Under the pieces are notes generated by a model. The model ran no database searches. It saw nothing but the letters and a program-made list of their open reading frames with translations, and was not told the origin of the DNA. The position numbers were made by a program, and so were the translations under genes. Below, piece by piece: positions 16,535 through 24,280 of a stretch of 64,000 bases of DNA (position 1 is its first letter; each line of letters opens with the position of its first letter). This DNA is from Propioniciclava coleopterorum (GTDB lineage: Bacteria; Actinomycetota; Actinomycetes; Propionibacteriales; Propionibacteriaceae): the NCBI RefSeq assembly GCF_011393335.1, contig NZ_CP049865.1, forward strand, positions 1 through 64,000, read 5' to 3'.

Positions 16535-16966
16535 ATGACCGAAGACGACAGCCAGGCTGCTGCCGAAGGGCTCGCCAAGCGTCTACGTCTCCTGATGGAT
16601 GTCGTGGAGGCGGAGTCCGGCACCGAGCCGACCTACTCACAGATCGCGGACTTCCTCAAAGACCGAGACGTCAACCTGTCCCGGTCACGTTGGACGTACA
16701 TGGTCAACGGCCACCGCTACGTCCAAGACCCCGCCGTGTTCGACGGACTCGCCGCGTACTTCGACGTAGACGCCGAGTTCCTCACCGGCGACGACAACGC
16801 CGCGACACCCGAGAAGGTGTCCGCGCAGCTCGACCTGGTCCGCGCGATGCGCGCCGCCAAAGTCAAGTCCTACGCCGCCCGCACTCTCGGTGACATCTCA
16901 CCGAAAGCACTCCACGCCATCACCAAGTTCCTGGACGAGGAAATGACACATATGCCTGAGCACTAG
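16535..16966 (+). CDS. ImmR-like HTH regulator of the ICE
   Basis: A 143-residue DNA-binding protein. The N-terminal helix-turn-helix region includes TYSQIADFLKDRDVNLSRSR and WTYMVNGHRYVQDPAVFDGL, an XRE-like layout as found in actinobacterial element regulators; the C-terminal part (about 85-143) is helical. ATG 16535 is preferred because GGGGG lies 8 nt upstream; ATG 16502 would add 11 residues. The following gene is an ImmA/IrrE-type metallopeptidase, so the pair resembles the ImmR-ImmA repressor/antirepressor of ICEBs1-type elements. It probably represses the divergent transfer operon through the four upstream palindromes. Confidence 0.75.
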   Translation: MTEDDSQAAAEGLAKRLRLLMDVVEAESGTEPTYSQIADFLKDRDVNLSRSRWTYMVNGHRYVQDPAVFDGLAAYFDVDAEFLTGDDNAATPEKVSAQLDLVRAMRAAKVKSYAARTLGDISPKALHAITKFLDEEMTHMPEH

Positions 16967-17029
16967 ACAGGTATCGCGTGACGGCAAGCCGATACCGGCA
17001 ACGTGCTCTCCGACCGAGAGGGGCACACC

Positions 17030-17494
17030 GTGAATATCGAACAGACCGTATCGGCGGCCGTCTCGAACCTCCAGCTCGGGCACACCTTCACCCACGACGC
17101 CCTTGTTCAGGCCATCCAGACCCGGCGCCAGCGCCGGCTCATCGTCTGCGAAGTCCCAGGCCTCAACACCAGTGACGGTATCTGCGCGCTCTGGTTCGCC
17201 CGACCCACCGACGACATCATCCTGCACGCCTGCACCGACTCCGCGCTGCACCGCCAACAGTTCGTCCTGCACGAGTTCGCGCACCTGATCCTCGGCCACT
17301 GCGAGAGCGAAGACTGCGACACCATCGACGTGCTGCTGCCCGACATCCCGGCACGCACCCGCCTGCGGCTGCTCAAACGACACGACCTCGATTGTGATAC
17401 CGAGATCGCTGCCGAAGCCCTCGCTGACCGGCTCGCCGCAGGCATCCGAGGACACGCCTTCGCCGAGTCCCGCTACTCGGAGGTCTTCGGATGA
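17030..17494 (+). CDS. ImmA/IrrE-type metallopeptidase
   Basis: A 154-residue zincin. FVLHEFAHLILGH (residues about 78-90) gives the HExxH zinc motif, and the downstream DTEIAAEALADRLAAGI supplies the conserved Glu region. Proteins of this family cleave their cognate HTH repressor to induce ICE or phage genes, so its position right after the regulator supports an antirepressor role. GTG 17030 is chosen because GAGAGGGG lies upstream; the longer reading from 17003 lacks one. Its stop overlaps the ATG of the next gene (ATGA), so the three genes form one plus-strand unit. Confidence 0.8.
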   Translation: MNIEQTVSAAVSNLQLGHTFTHDALVQAIQTRRQRRLIVCEVPGLNTSDGICALWFARPTDDIILHACTDSALHRQQFVLHEFAHLILGHCESEDCDTIDVLLPDIPARTRLRLLKRHDLDCDTEIAAEALADRLAAGIRGHAFAESRYSEVFG

Positions 17495-18201
17495 CCCAGC
17501 TCCTAGTCGCGGCCCTCATGTGGGTGCTCGTGGCGAGCCTGCTCATCATCCGCCGAAAACGCGCAGACAGAAGCGTCACCTACGCCGCCCTCACCATCGC
17601 GATCGCCATGACCCTGAACGTCGATACCGTCTACGAAACCGTCGATCCACTCCTCGGTGGAACCAACATCGCCACCCTCCTCGCCGACGCCCTGCTGATG
17701 ATCGGACTGTTCTTCCTCGGCCGAGGAGTGATGCACACCAGCGAACACCGGCCCCGTCTCGTCGGTGCCGCCCTCAGCACTCCCATCCTGCTCGTCTCAC
17801 TTGCCGCGATCACCGTCGCGTTCTGTTTCATCGACCGGGGCACCACGACGACCCGGTTCATGGTCGATCTCGGTGCTCAGCCCGCGACCGCGATCTACTC
17901 GATCATCAACTTCGCCTACTGCGGTGGCGTCATCACCACCATGCTGGTCCTCGCCGCCCGCCAGTACCGGACCAGTCGGGGCGTTCAACGCGTCCCCGCC
18001 GCCCTGCTGGTCCTCGGCTCAGCCTTCGGGGTCGCGCTCTGTCTCGCCGTGATCGTCATGGACATCGCACACGTCACCGGCCAGCTCGACCTGATGCGCA
18101 CAATCCAACCCCTCTACGCGCCACTGTCGCTGCTGACTGAATCCCCCGGCGTGTCCGGAGGCTCAACTGTGTGTGAGCTCAGCCGGTGGCTGGGCGTGTA
18201 G
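17491..18201 (+). pseudogene. MAB_1171c-like membrane protein, 3' end lost to insertion sequence
   Basis: Polytopic membrane protein with about seven hydrophobic segments in the first 215 residues (LLVAALMWVLVASLLII, LLADALLMIGLFFLG, PILLVSLAAITVAFCFI, ALLVLGSAFGVALCLAVIVM). The membrane-protein sequence ends at LYAPLSLL, exactly where the insertion sequence begins (18138). The last ~20 residues up to the stop at 18201 are read from IS sequence, so the gene is truncated. MAB_1171c-type proteins commonly follow HTH-ImmA pairs in actinobacteria and are about twice this length. The missing 3' part is not found on the other side of the IS, so it was deleted, not just interrupted. Confidence 0.75.
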
Positions 18202-19110
18202 ACGAGCGTAGAACGCGTTCTCGAGTTCTGCTGGTGGGATGTCGCCGCAGTACTCATACAGCCGTCGGTGGTTGAACCAGTCGATCCATTCGGCGGTGGC
18301 GTACTCGACATCATCCAGGGTCCGCCACGGCGCCCGGCGTTTGATCAGTTCGGTCTTGTACAAGCCGTTGATCGTCTCGGCCAGCGCGTTGTCATACGAC
18401 GAACCGATGGCCCCGACCGAGGGCTGGATCCCGGCAGCGGCGAGCCGTTCGCTATAGCGGACGGCGCTGTACTGGGAGCCCCGGTCGTGATGCGCGATCA
18501 CCGAGGCCAACTCGTGTCCGTCGCGTTGCCGGGTCCAGATGGCCTGCTCGACCGCGTCGAGGACGAGTTGGGTGGTCATGGTGGCCGAGCAGCGCCAGCC
18601 CAGGATCCGGCGGGCGTAGGCATCGGTGACGAACGCGACATACGCCCAGCCGGCCCACGTCGACACATACGTGATGTCGGCCACCCAAAGCCTGTTGGGC
18701 TCCAGCGGGGCGAAGTTCCGTTTCACCAGATCACCGGGACGAACGGCTGCCGGATCCGCGATCGTGGTGCGTTTCACCTTGCCACGCACCACCCCCGTCA
18801 GCCCGGCCGCGCGCATCAGCCGCTCGATCGTGCAGCGGGCCACGCTGATCCCTTCCCGGTTCAGCTGCAGCCACACCTTCCGGGCCCCGTACACGCCGTA
18901 ATGAGCGGCATGCACCCGATGCACCTCCACCAACAAGGCCTGGTCGCGTTCTTGCCGACGCGTGGGAAGCTTGTCCTTCCACTCATAAAAAGTCGATGGG
19001 GCGATCGGCAGGCCATGCTCGGTCAGCACAGCACAGATCGGCTCAACACCCCATCGCAGCCCGCCAGGCTCCTGGCGGTCGGCGTGCTCGCGGATGAAGT
19101 CCACGATCAC
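18163..19110 (-). CDS. IS3-family transposase OrfB (DDE integrase core)
   Basis: A 315-residue transposase catalytic subunit. The N-terminal part has the IS3 motif [19 protein letters not shown]; the rve core shows the three catalytic acids in [11 protein letters not shown] (D), [12 protein letters not shown] (D) and [19 protein letters not shown] (E), followed by the terminal [12 protein letters not shown]. The start region overlaps the end of orfA by about 4 nt in another frame, so a -1 ribosomal frameshift probably makes the OrfAB fusion. The catalytic residues and both IRs are present, so the copy may be active. Its stop lies inside the left inverted repeat. Confidence 0.9.
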   Translation of the reverse strand: MIVDFIREHADRQEPGGLRWGVEPICAVLTEHGLPIAPSTFYEWKDKLPTRRQERDQALLVEVHRVHAAHYGVYGARKVWLQLNREGISVARCTIERLMRAAGLTGVVRGKVKRTTIADPAAVRPGDLVKRNFAPLEPNRLWVADITYVSTWAGWAYVAFVTDAYARRILGWRCSATMTTQLVLDAVEQAIWTRQRDGHELASVIAHHDRGSQYSAVRYSERLAAAGIQPSVGAIGSSYDNALAETINGLYKTELIKRRAPWRTLDDVEYATAEWIDWFNHRRLYEYCGDIPPAELENAFYARLHAQPPAELTHS

Positions 19111-19433
19111 AGCCCTGGCCGGTCGAGCTCGGCCGCGAAGAAAGCCGAGGCCGCCTTCAAGATCGCGTTCGCCCGACGCAACTCGGCGTTCTCACGCTTG
19201 AGCCGCTTCAACTCGGCCGACTCCTCCGACGTGACCCCCGGCCGGGCACCCTGGTCGACCTCGGCCTGACGCACCCACTTCCGCAACGTTTCCGGCGTGG
19301 CCACCCCCAGCAGGCCGGCCACCTTGGCCATCGCCGCCCAATCCGTCGGATGATCCGGCCGGACCTCGGCGTACATGCGCACCGCCCGCTGCTTCAACTC
19401 AAGCGGATACCTCTTCGATGTGTTCCCTGGCAT
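19107..19433 (-). CDS. IS3-family transposase OrfA (HTH subunit)
   Basis: A 108-residue DNA-binding subunit. It shows the typical [16 protein letters not shown] opening, a helix-turn-helix around [20 protein letters not shown], and a C-terminal leucine-zipper-like coiled coil [19 protein letters not shown] that mediates multimerisation in IS3 elements. The ATG at 19433 lies 57 bp inside the right IS end, leaving room for the promoter within the inverted repeat. Its end overlaps orfB. Confidence 0.9.
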   Translation of the reverse strand: MPGNTSKRYPLELKQRAVRMYAEVRPDHPTDWAAMAKVAGLLGVATPETLRKWVRQAEVDQGARPGVTSEESAELKRLKRENAELRRANAILKAASAFFAAELDRPGL

Positions 19434-19490
19434 GACTCCAAACCTTCCCTTCCCAAGGTTCGGAGCCCCCGGACACGCCGGGGGATTCAG

Positions 19491-19654
19491 GTCTCCCCGC
19501 CACGGGTTGAGTCCGAGGCAAGTGGGGTGCGGAAGCGTGCGGTTGGCGACGATGAAGATGCGGAGGCGATGGTGAGGAGCACCGACAAGGGAAGCCGGTA
19601 GGCCGACCCATCGTGCATCCAGCCGCAGGTCGGCCAGATCGCCGAGAACGGCGC
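19491..19654 (-). pseudogene. DNA cytosine methyltransferase, C-terminal fragment
   Basis: The minus strand from 19654 reads [20 protein letters not shown] then [20 protein letters not shown], the middle-to-late section of a C5 cytosine methyltransferase (the APHxRxRIFIVA motif VIII-type segment). It continues, in frame, the N-terminal fragment at 24274-24798 once the RIT element between the AACGGCGC repeats is removed. It is cut at 19490 by the IS, so the target-recognition domain and final motifs are missing. The gene is therefore doubly disrupted. Confidence 0.75.
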
Positions 19655-19682
19655 TTATGTGGAAGTTCGCATAAGCGCCGTT
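19647..19682. repeat. Left-end hairpin of RIT element
   Basis: Perfect 13-bp arms AACGGCGCTTATG and CATAAGCGCCGTT around a 10-nt loop (19660-19669). The outer bases include the direct-repeat copy of the insertion site. Probably a recombinase binding or strand-exchange site. Confidence 0.7.
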
Positions 19683-19703
19683 ATGCCGAGCCGATGGTTA
19701 TGT
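19676..19703 (+). repeat. RIT left terminal inverted repeat
   Basis: 28 bp beginning CGCCGTTATGCCGAGCCGAT. It matches the reverse complement of 24253-24280 except for one base (GAG against GAA). Confidence 0.85.
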
Positions 19704-19938
19704 CGCCGGACACCTTGGCTGACCTGAGTGATCGCCATCGTCAATCCACATAACTCTGCCAGCGACCAGGGACCTATTGAACCGTCCTGTGGGCGACACG
19801 GCATCGAGGTGAGGCTGGAGCTTCCAGGCCACCCGGCGCTCTTTGTCGCAGCACTGCATGCGCGGATCGAATATGGAGCCTGTCACTGGTGCTATCATTG
19901 GCACTGTTCTTGATACACATCGACCAATAGGAGTACCA

Positions 19939-20478
19939 GTGGGAGACCCCGAGATCGACGCCATGTCGGCCGTCGCGACAGCACTCGCGGACTTGGAGGA
20001 GGGCGCGCGCGACCGTGTTCTGCGATGGGCAGTCGATAGGTATGGCGTAGCTACATCGCCCCCTGTCGTTCGTCGCGTTGACGGGAGCGGGACCGTGGAC
20101 GACAGCACCGATGCACCCGACGTGACGGAGAAGGAGATCGCCGAAGGGGCGCCTACGTATCAGCATTTTGCTGAGTTGTTCGCTGCCGCTTCGCCCAAGT
20201 CCAACGAGGACAAGGCGCTTGTCGCCGCCTACTGGGTTCAGGTTCACGAGGCTAAAGACTCTTGGGCATCGCGTCTGCTTAACGCTGAGCTCAAGAACCT
20301 GGGACATTCCATCCCCAACATCACCGACGCATTGAGCAGCAACATGCGGAAGAGGCCGCAGCGGGTGATCCAGTTGAAGAAGTCCGGCAACAGTCGCCAA
20401 GCAAACAAGACCTACAAGGTGACTCACGAGGGTCTCGCCTACGTCCAGGGCATGTTGCATGGCGAGAGCGGCGCCTGA
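19939..20478 (+). CDS. RIT cargo gene 1, hypothetical with winged-helix-like C-terminus
   Basis: A 179-residue protein. The N-terminal helix LADLEEGARDRVLRWAVDRY is followed by an acidic linker (about 45-75). The C-terminal half (ELKNLGHSIPNITDALSSNM, QLKKSGNSRQANKTYKVTHE, GLAYVQGML) looks like a winged-helix fold. GTG 19939 has AGGAG 5 nt upstream; a longer frame from 19843 would enter the terminal region. It overlaps cargo gene 2 by 20 bp, so the two are probably translated together. Composition is less GC-rich than the recombinases, suggesting a separate origin. I do not recognise a characterised family; a regulatory or defence role is a guess. Confidence 0.65.
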   Translation: MGDPEIDAMSAVATALADLEEGARDRVLRWAVDRYGVATSPPVVRRVDGSGTVDDSTDAPDVTEKEIAEGAPTYQHFAELFAAASPKSNEDKALVAAYWVQVHEAKDSWASRLLNAELKNLGHSIPNITDALSSNMRKRPQRVIQLKKSGNSRQANKTYKVTHEGLAYVQGMLHGESGA

Positions 20479-21250
20479 AGTGGGGTTGTCCCCGGAGGAC
20501 GCGCTAGCGGTCTTGCCGAGCACCCTTCGCGATGACTTGCTGAACGCATTTAACGAGATCGTCAAGAACTACCGGGAACATCGGTGGGAGCCGTCGGAGC
20601 TCAATGGCGGCAAACTGTGTGAGGCTGTTTACACCATCTGCAAGGGGTGGCTGGAGGGTGGGAACTATCCCGCACGCGCCGAGAAGCCGAGTCGATTCCC
20701 GAACAAGTGCTGGGAGTTGGAGAGTACTTATCAGCAAGTTCCGGACAGTCGTTCGGCACGCATTCTCATCCCACGAATGATGATCGGGCTTTACGATGTC
20801 CGGAACAACCGCGGGGTCGGGCATGCCGGCGCTGACGTCGATCCGAACCACATGGACGCGACTGTCGTGCTCTATACCGCCAAGTGGCTTGTCGCGGAGT
20901 TGGTGCGGCTGCTTCATACCCTGACGACGGAGGAAGCCACCGCCGTTGTGGATGACCTCATTCAGCGTGAGGTGGCGTGGGTGTGGACACACGCGGACAA
21001 GAAGCGAGTGTTGCGGAAAGGTCTTACCTGGAAGCAGCAGACCCTCTTGTTGCTGTTGACTGAGGCAGGCGACGTGGAAGAGGCCGATCTGTTCCGCTGG
21101 CTTGAACATCCCGGGCTTCCGTCCTTCCGCAAAGACGTCCTGAAGCAGCTACACAAGAGCCGTCTCATCGAGTACGACTCGGCGACTCGGACTGTTCGTC
21201 TGTTGCCTCCCGGCGTCACCGCTGCCGAAGAGCTGCTCCCAGCGGCCTGA
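20459..21250 (+). CDS. RIT cargo gene 2, HEPN/Abi_C-like candidate
   Basis: A 263-residue protein beginning MARAAPEVGLSPEDALAVLP. The central part has PRMMIGLYDVRNNRGVGHAG (about residues 100-120). The RNNRGVGH segment fits the R-x(4-6)-H signature of HEPN RNases and sits where Abi_C-type domains place their RN..G.aH motif. The C-terminal third (WKQQTLLLLLTEAGDVEEAD, VLKQLHKSRLIEYDSATRTV) looks like a winged helix. It overlaps cargo gene 1, which also ends in a winged-helix-like region. HEPN domains are common in abortive-infection and toxin systems, so a phage-defence pair is plausible but unproven. Confidence 0.6.
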   Translation: MARAAPEVGLSPEDALAVLPSTLRDDLLNAFNEIVKNYREHRWEPSELNGGKLCEAVYTICKGWLEGGNYPARAEKPSRFPNKCWELESTYQQVPDSRSARILIPRMMIGLYDVRNNRGVGHAGADVDPNHMDATVVLYTAKWLVAELVRLLHTLTTEEATAVVDDLIQREVAWVWTHADKKRVLRKGLTWKQQTLLLLLTEAGDVEEADLFRWLEHPGLPSFRKDVLKQLHKSRLIEYDSATRTVRLLPPGVTAAEELLPAA

Positions 21251-21332
21251 CACGAAGGCCCCAGCGTTCGGGGTTCGCTTGATCTGACCGGGCGGTCGCG
21301 GTGATCGCTTGGCATCAGGTCAGGAGGATCAC

Positions 21333-22271
21333 ATGTCGAAGGATCGAGTGCGTCAGCGTATCGACGCGCAGCAGGTGCTGGACGAGTTCGAGGATTGGTT
21401 GCTGCGAGAACGATCTGCGAAGGAGGCCACGGCCAGGGCGTATGCGGATCGGATGGTCGGCTTCACCGGCTGGTTGCCGGCCCCGGTCGAGGAGGCGCTG
21501 TCGGGGTTGACGCCGGCGACGGTGATCGAGTGGGTGAACCTCGAAGCGGAGCAGGGGCGGAAGCCGTCGACGCTGCGGAAGCAGTTGGCGATGCTGCGCT
21601 CGTTCTTGCGGTTTTGTCACCGGACGGGCCGGGTGGCCGAGGACTTCTCGGCGATCGTGCCGCATGCGGCGGGTTGGCGGCTTTCGTCGATCCCGGACCC
21701 GGTGCCGGAGAAGACCGTCGAGACGCTGCTGGACAGTTTCGACGTGCATGCCCCGAAGGGATTGCGGGACCGGGCGGTGATCCTGCTGCTGACGGGTCTG
21801 GGCCTCCGGTCCGGGGAGATCGCCGGGCTGCGGCTGCCGGATATCGGGTGGCGTGCCGGAACGCTCCGGGTTGTCGGGAAGGGCGATCGTGTCGATGAGC
21901 TGCCGCTTCCCGATGAGGTCGGTCGCGCGTTGGAGGACTACGTGCTGCATGGGCGTGGCGGCCGGGTCGACAGCGACCGGGTGTTCATGACGATGTTCGA
22001 GCCGGTCCGTCCGCTCACCCGTGACGGGGTGGCCAAGATCGTGCGGATGGCTTGCGACCGAGCCGGGATCAGCGAGTTCGGTCCGCACCGGCTGCGGCAC
22101 ACGTTCGCGACGGGCGCGCTTGCGTCTGGGGCGACGATGCAGGAAGTCCAGGGGTTGCTGCGGCATGCGCAGCTGCGTACGACCGCGATCTACGCGAAGG
22201 TCGACCGCACACGGTTGATGCGTCTGGTTCCGGCGTGGCCGGCTGCTGCCGAGGGGCGGTGGGCACGATGA
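21333..22271 (+). CDS. Tyrosine recombinase RitA-like
   Basis: A 312-residue tyrosine recombinase, first of three. The N-terminal SAM-like core-binding domain (about 10-105) is followed by the catalytic domain. The catalytic Arg lies in LLTGLGLRSGEIAGLRL, the HxxR box in FGPHRLRHTFATGAL, and the last His and Tyr in LLRHAQLRTTAIYAKVDR. ATG 21333 has AGGAGG upstream; the frame opens earlier at 21309 without one. The end overlaps the second recombinase by 4 nt (ATGA), as expected for RIT elements whose three enzymes probably act together on the inverted-repeat ends. Confidence 0.9.
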   Translation: MSKDRVRQRIDAQQVLDEFEDWLLRERSAKEATARAYADRMVGFTGWLPAPVEEALSGLTPATVIEWVNLEAEQGRKPSTLRKQLAMLRSFLRFCHRTGRVAEDFSAIVPHAAGWRLSSIPDPVPEKTVETLLDSFDVHAPKGLRDRAVILLLTGLGLRSGEIAGLRLPDIGWRAGTLRVVGKGDRVDELPLPDEVGRALEDYVLHGRGGRVDSDRVFMTMFEPVRPLTRDGVAKIVRMACDRAGISEFGPHRLRHTFATGALASGATMQEVQGLLRHAQLRTTAIYAKVDRTRLMRLVPAWPAAAEGRWAR

Positions 22272-23197
22272 GCGTGCTGCGAGAACTCCTCGATGGCTAC
22301 CTGTCGACCAGGCGGGCGCTGGGCTTCAAACTGAGCGAACCGGGCCGCGCGCTCGGCGAGTTCGTGGACTTCATGGACGACGCCGGTGAGACGACGATCC
22401 GTCACGACCTGGCGATCGAGTGGGCGGCGAGGTTCAGCCGGGGCACGGTGTTGGTCCGGTTGAACGCGGTTCGTCAGTTCGCCGAGCACGTCGCTTGGTT
22501 CGATCCAGCGACCGAGGTTCCTGTGCTCGATGGGAAACCGTATGTGAATCATCGGCCGCGCCCGCACATCTACAGCACCGAGCAGATCGACTTGCTTCTG
22601 CACGCCGCAGGCCGGCTCACTCCGACGGTTCGGGCGGCGACATGGCAGACGCTGCTTGGGCTGTTGGCGGTGACGGGGCTACGGATCAGCGAAGCCCGCG
22701 CGCTCGACGACGCCGACATCACCCGTGACGAGTCCGGAGACGGCGGTTGGGTGCGGGTGACGGAGACGAAGTTCGGCAAGTCCAGGCTCGTCCCGCTGCA
22801 TCCGACCACGATGACCGCGATCACCACCTACCAGAGGCTGCGCGACGACACCTTCCCGGACCGGGCGACCGCGGCGTTGTTCGTCACCCGGCGCGGCACC
22901 CGCGTCGCCGTGTCGACTGCTGGAGCGACGTTCCGCGAGCTGCGGGGCTTGGCGGGGCAGACCGGCACCGCCTCCGAGCCGGCGGCGAGGCTGCATGACT
23001 TCCGGCACTCGTTCGCGACGAACACCCTGATCGGGCACATCCGCTCCGGCGGCGCCGTGGACGAGATGATGCCCGTGCTCTCGGCCTGGCTCGGGCACGT
23101 CAGTCCCGCATCGACGTACTGGTACTTGTCGAACACGCCTGAGCTGGCCGCCGCCCTCGGCGCGCAGCTCCCCGTGATCGGAGGCGATGATGACTGA
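22268..23197 (+). CDS. Tyrosine recombinase RitB-like
   Basis: A 309-residue tyrosine recombinase, second of the trio. It opens with MSVLRELLDGYLSTRRALGF and a core-binding domain (about 1-105). Catalytic signatures are LLAVTGLRISEARALDDADI (Arg), RLHDFRHSFATNTLIGH (HxxR variant with DFRHSF), and LSAWLGHVSPASTYWYLSN (His and Tyr). The distinct DFRH box and the HVSPASTYWYL end separate it from its two neighbours, so the three are not simple duplicates. ATG 22268 overlaps the previous stop, and its own end overlaps the third gene by 8 nt. Confidence 0.9.
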   Translation: MSVLRELLDGYLSTRRALGFKLSEPGRALGEFVDFMDDAGETTIRHDLAIEWAARFSRGTVLVRLNAVRQFAEHVAWFDPATEVPVLDGKPYVNHRPRPHIYSTEQIDLLLHAAGRLTPTVRAATWQTLLGLLAVTGLRISEARALDDADITRDESGDGGWVRVTETKFGKSRLVPLHPTTMTAITTYQRLRDDTFPDRATAALFVTRRGTRVAVSTAGATFRELRGLAGQTGTASEPAARLHDFRHSFATNTLIGHIRSGGAVDEMMPVLSAWLGHVSPASTYWYLSNTPELAAALGAQLPVIGGDDD

Positions 23198-24182
23198 CCT
23201 CGCACCCCTGTTGCAGCGATTCTTCACCGACAAGCTCGATGGGCAGATGAACGCGAGCACGCACACCAAGGCCGCCTACGCCGACACGTTCCGGCTCCTG
23301 CTGCTCTACGCCCAGAAGCGCACCGGCACAGCCCCGTCGGCGCTAACGCTGGCCGATCTGGACGCCGATCTCGTCGGCGGGTTTCTCCAGTATCTGGAAG
23401 ACGAACGCGGCAACTCCGCCGCGACGAGGAACGCGCGCCGGGCCGCGCTGCGTTCGTTCTTCGACTACGCCAGCTACCGGGCGCCGGACGCGATCGTCAC
23501 CATCAGCCAGGTCTTGGCGATCCCCGCGAAACGAACGAAGAAGACCCTCGTGTCTTTCCTCACCGGCACCGAAGCCGAAGCGCTCATCGCTGCCCCCGAC
23601 ACGACCACGTGGCTCGGCCGAAGAGACCGACTCCTGCTCCATCTGGGCATCCAGACCGGACTGCGCGTGACCGAACTGATCAGCCTGCGCCTCGACAGCA
23701 TCGAACTCGGACCACAGTCCCAGCTGCGATGCCTCGGGAAAGGCCGCAAGCACCGCGTGATCCCGTTACAGAAACCCACCGTGAGACTGCTGACCGCGTG
23801 GATCACCGAACTCGCCACCTCACCGGAAGCACCGCTGTTCTCAACCAGCGCGGGCACCCCGTTGACTAGGGCCGCAGTCGCGAAGCTCGTCGCCCGGCAC
23901 GCGGCGACCGCGGCCGAGGGATGTCCGAGCCTGACGGACAAGAACATCACCCCGCATACGCTGCGCCACACCTGCGCGATGATGCTCCTGCACGCCGGGA
24001 TCGACACCGCGAGCATCGCGCTCTGGCTCGGTCACGCGACGATCCAGACTACGCAGGTCTACCTCCACGCTGATTTGGAACTCAAACGCCGCACGCTCGA
24101 CCGGCTCCCCACCATCGGGAACCGGCCGCCAGCGCGCTATCAGGCCTCCGACGCTCTGATCGCGTTCCTCACCGACCGCTGA
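23190..24182 (+). CDS. Tyrosine recombinase RitC-like
   Basis: A 330-residue tyrosine recombinase, third of the trio. Catalytic signatures: LGIQTGLRVTELISLRLDSI (Arg), TPHTLRHTCAMMLLHAGI (HxxR), WLGHATIQTTQVYLHADL (His and Tyr). ATG 23190 is preferred over 23187 because GGAGG (23180-23184) is then 5 nt away. The gene ends 9 nt before the right-end hairpin arm at 24192, so there is no accessory gene on this side. All three enzymes keep the catalytic residues, so the element may still be mobile. Confidence 0.9.
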   Translation: MTDLAPLLQRFFTDKLDGQMNASTHTKAAYADTFRLLLLYAQKRTGTAPSALTLADLDADLVGGFLQYLEDERGNSAATRNARRAALRSFFDYASYRAPDAIVTISQVLAIPAKRTKKTLVSFLTGTEAEALIAAPDTTTWLGRRDRLLLHLGIQTGLRVTELISLRLDSIELGPQSQLRCLGKGRKHRVIPLQKPTVRLLTAWITELATSPEAPLFSTSAGTPLTRAAVAKLVARHAATAAEGCPSLTDKNITPHTLRHTCAMMLLHAGIDTASIALWLGHATIQTTQVYLHADLELKRRTLDRLPTIGNRPPARYQASDALIAFLTDR

Positions 24183-24191
24183 CAGCCACGC

Positions 24192-24260
24192 GGTTATGTT
24201 GAACGGCCCCGACCCCCGCGGCCCGATCTCACGGGGAGAACGGGAGCATTCAACATAACC
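24192..24260. repeat. Right-end hairpin of RIT element
   Basis: Perfect 12-bp arms GGTTATGTTGAA (24192-24203) and TTCAACATAACC (24249-24260) enclose a 45-nt GC-rich stretch. The inner arm overlaps the right terminal inverted repeat. Confidence 0.7.
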
Positions 24261-24280
24261 ATCGGTTCGGCATAACGGCG
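24253..24280 (-). repeat. RIT right terminal inverted repeat
   Basis: 28 bp, reverse complement of the left terminal repeat (19676-19703) with one mismatch. It abuts the AACGGCGC direct repeat at the methyltransferase junction. Confidence 0.85.

Larger units (their letters stand above)
18138..19489 (-). mobile_element. IS3-family insertion sequence
   Basis: About 1.35 kb with two overlapping genes (orfA, orfB) read on the minus strand. The ends are inverted repeats: 18137-18164 against 19463-19490 match at 27 of 28 positions and start TGAATCCCCCGGCGTGTCC. The expected 3-4 bp target duplication is absent (flanks GAC and GTC). The left flank is the cut MAB_1171c-like gene and the right flank a cut methyltransferase gene, so a deletion accompanied or followed insertion. 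Confidence 0.85.

Noticed and set aside
21333-24182. The three tyrosine recombinases as the ICE integrase
   Set aside because: They form a self-contained RIT unit with its own ends inside a broken gene, so they belong to a nested element and not to ICE integration.
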